From Type-B symbiont of Plautia stali (GTDB lineage Bacteria > Pseudomonadota > Gammaproteobacteria > Enterobacterales > Enterobacteriaceae): DNA of 64,000 nt. Below the pieces are notes generated by a model. That model had not been told where the DNA came from. It was given only the letters and a program-made list of their open reading frames with translations, and ran no database searches. Below, in pieces: positions 63,841 through 64,000 of the stretch. Position numbers and translations under genes: made by a program. Position 1 is the stretch's first letter. Every line of letters begins with the position of its first letter. The stretch covers positions 302,705 to 366,704 of the forward strand of contig BBOA01000002.1 in the NCBI GenBank assembly GCA_001485295.1, written 5' to 3'.

Positions 63841-64000
63841 CCCAATTTTACCCTAGCACGCCGATGATGTCGAGTCTTCATGCGGTTTATAAAAATCTTT
63901 CAGCTTAAAACGACAGCGAGACAGGCAATATAAGGGAGATTTTGCCGGTAGATACTGTCTTCGAAGTGCTCACACAGATTGTCTGATACATGTATCGACA

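Overview
The window comes from a gammaproteobacterium of the order Enterobacterales, most like the Erwiniaceae (Erwinia/Pantoea). Gene order largely follows the 92-93 min region of E. coli: efp-epmB-yjeI-groEL/groES-fxsA-aspA-dcuA-cutA-dsbD-yjdC-tRNA-Phe; gltP-acs-soxR/soxS-yjcB; ssb-uvrA-yjbR-yjbQ-tyrB; dnaB-qor-pspG-dusA-zur-yjbJ-dinF-lexA-dgkA-plsB-ubiA-ubiC; psiE; yjbB-panS-lysC-pgi-yjbEFG-metH-metA. The genome appears to be in mid-reduction. Clean core genes alternate with pseudogenes that are still recognisable but carry stops, frameshifts, short tandem duplications and large deletions. That pattern is typical of a recently host-restricted symbiont; an Erwinia-like insect symbiont is plausible, but the species is inference.

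Layout. 1-6.6 kb: translation and folding genes (efp, epmB, groES/groEL with a heat-shock promoter), fxsA and aspA are intact; yjeI is stopped at its lipoprotein cysteine. 6.6-13.3 kb is almost entirely wreckage: dcuA, a cutA stub joined to dsbD, yjdC, one intact tRNA-Phe, a MarR gene, a class II aldolase, a collapsed flagellar cluster (fliR, flgI, flgG, flgF, flgA) and a gluconate dehydrogenase pair. 13.6-14.8 kb: intact sbmA. 15-22 kb: a dead sugar-use cluster (ribokinase, FucP-like transporter, epimerase), yncE, a DUF1471 gene, an MFS exporter, an AraC regulator, aer and murQ. 22-28 kb: intact gltP, acs broken by one base, a GST remnant, intact soxR/soxS and yjcB. 28-32 kb: decayed polysaccharide genes and AT-rich spacer. 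32-36 kb: intact ssb and uvrA. 36-40 kb: broken adh, yjbR, yjbQ, tyrB and an Lrp gene around an intact yitT. 40-54 kb: dnaB, pspG, dusA, zur, lexA, plsB, ubiA, ubiC and psiE appear intact; qor, traF, yjbJ, dinF and dgkA are broken. 54-64 kb: yjbB and panS are dead; lysC with its lysine riboswitch, pgi and metA are intact; yjbE, yjbF, yjbG and metH are collapsed.

What remains functional covers replication and SOS control (dnaB, ssb, uvrA, lexA), protein folding, membrane lipid and ubiquinone synthesis, glycolysis, aspartate metabolism, glutamate/aspartate uptake, redox and zinc sensing, and entry steps to lysine and methionine synthesis. Motility, chemotaxis, sugar and gluconate catabolism, exopolysaccharide synthesis and cell-wall recycling are lost.

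The most unusual sequence-wide signal is the abundance of the tetranucleotide CTAG, normally very rare in enterics. Many lesions in the dead genes, and one half-site of a lexA operator, look like CCAG/CTGG to CTAG changes. This suggests loss of very-short-patch (Vsr) repair or a similar mutational shift.
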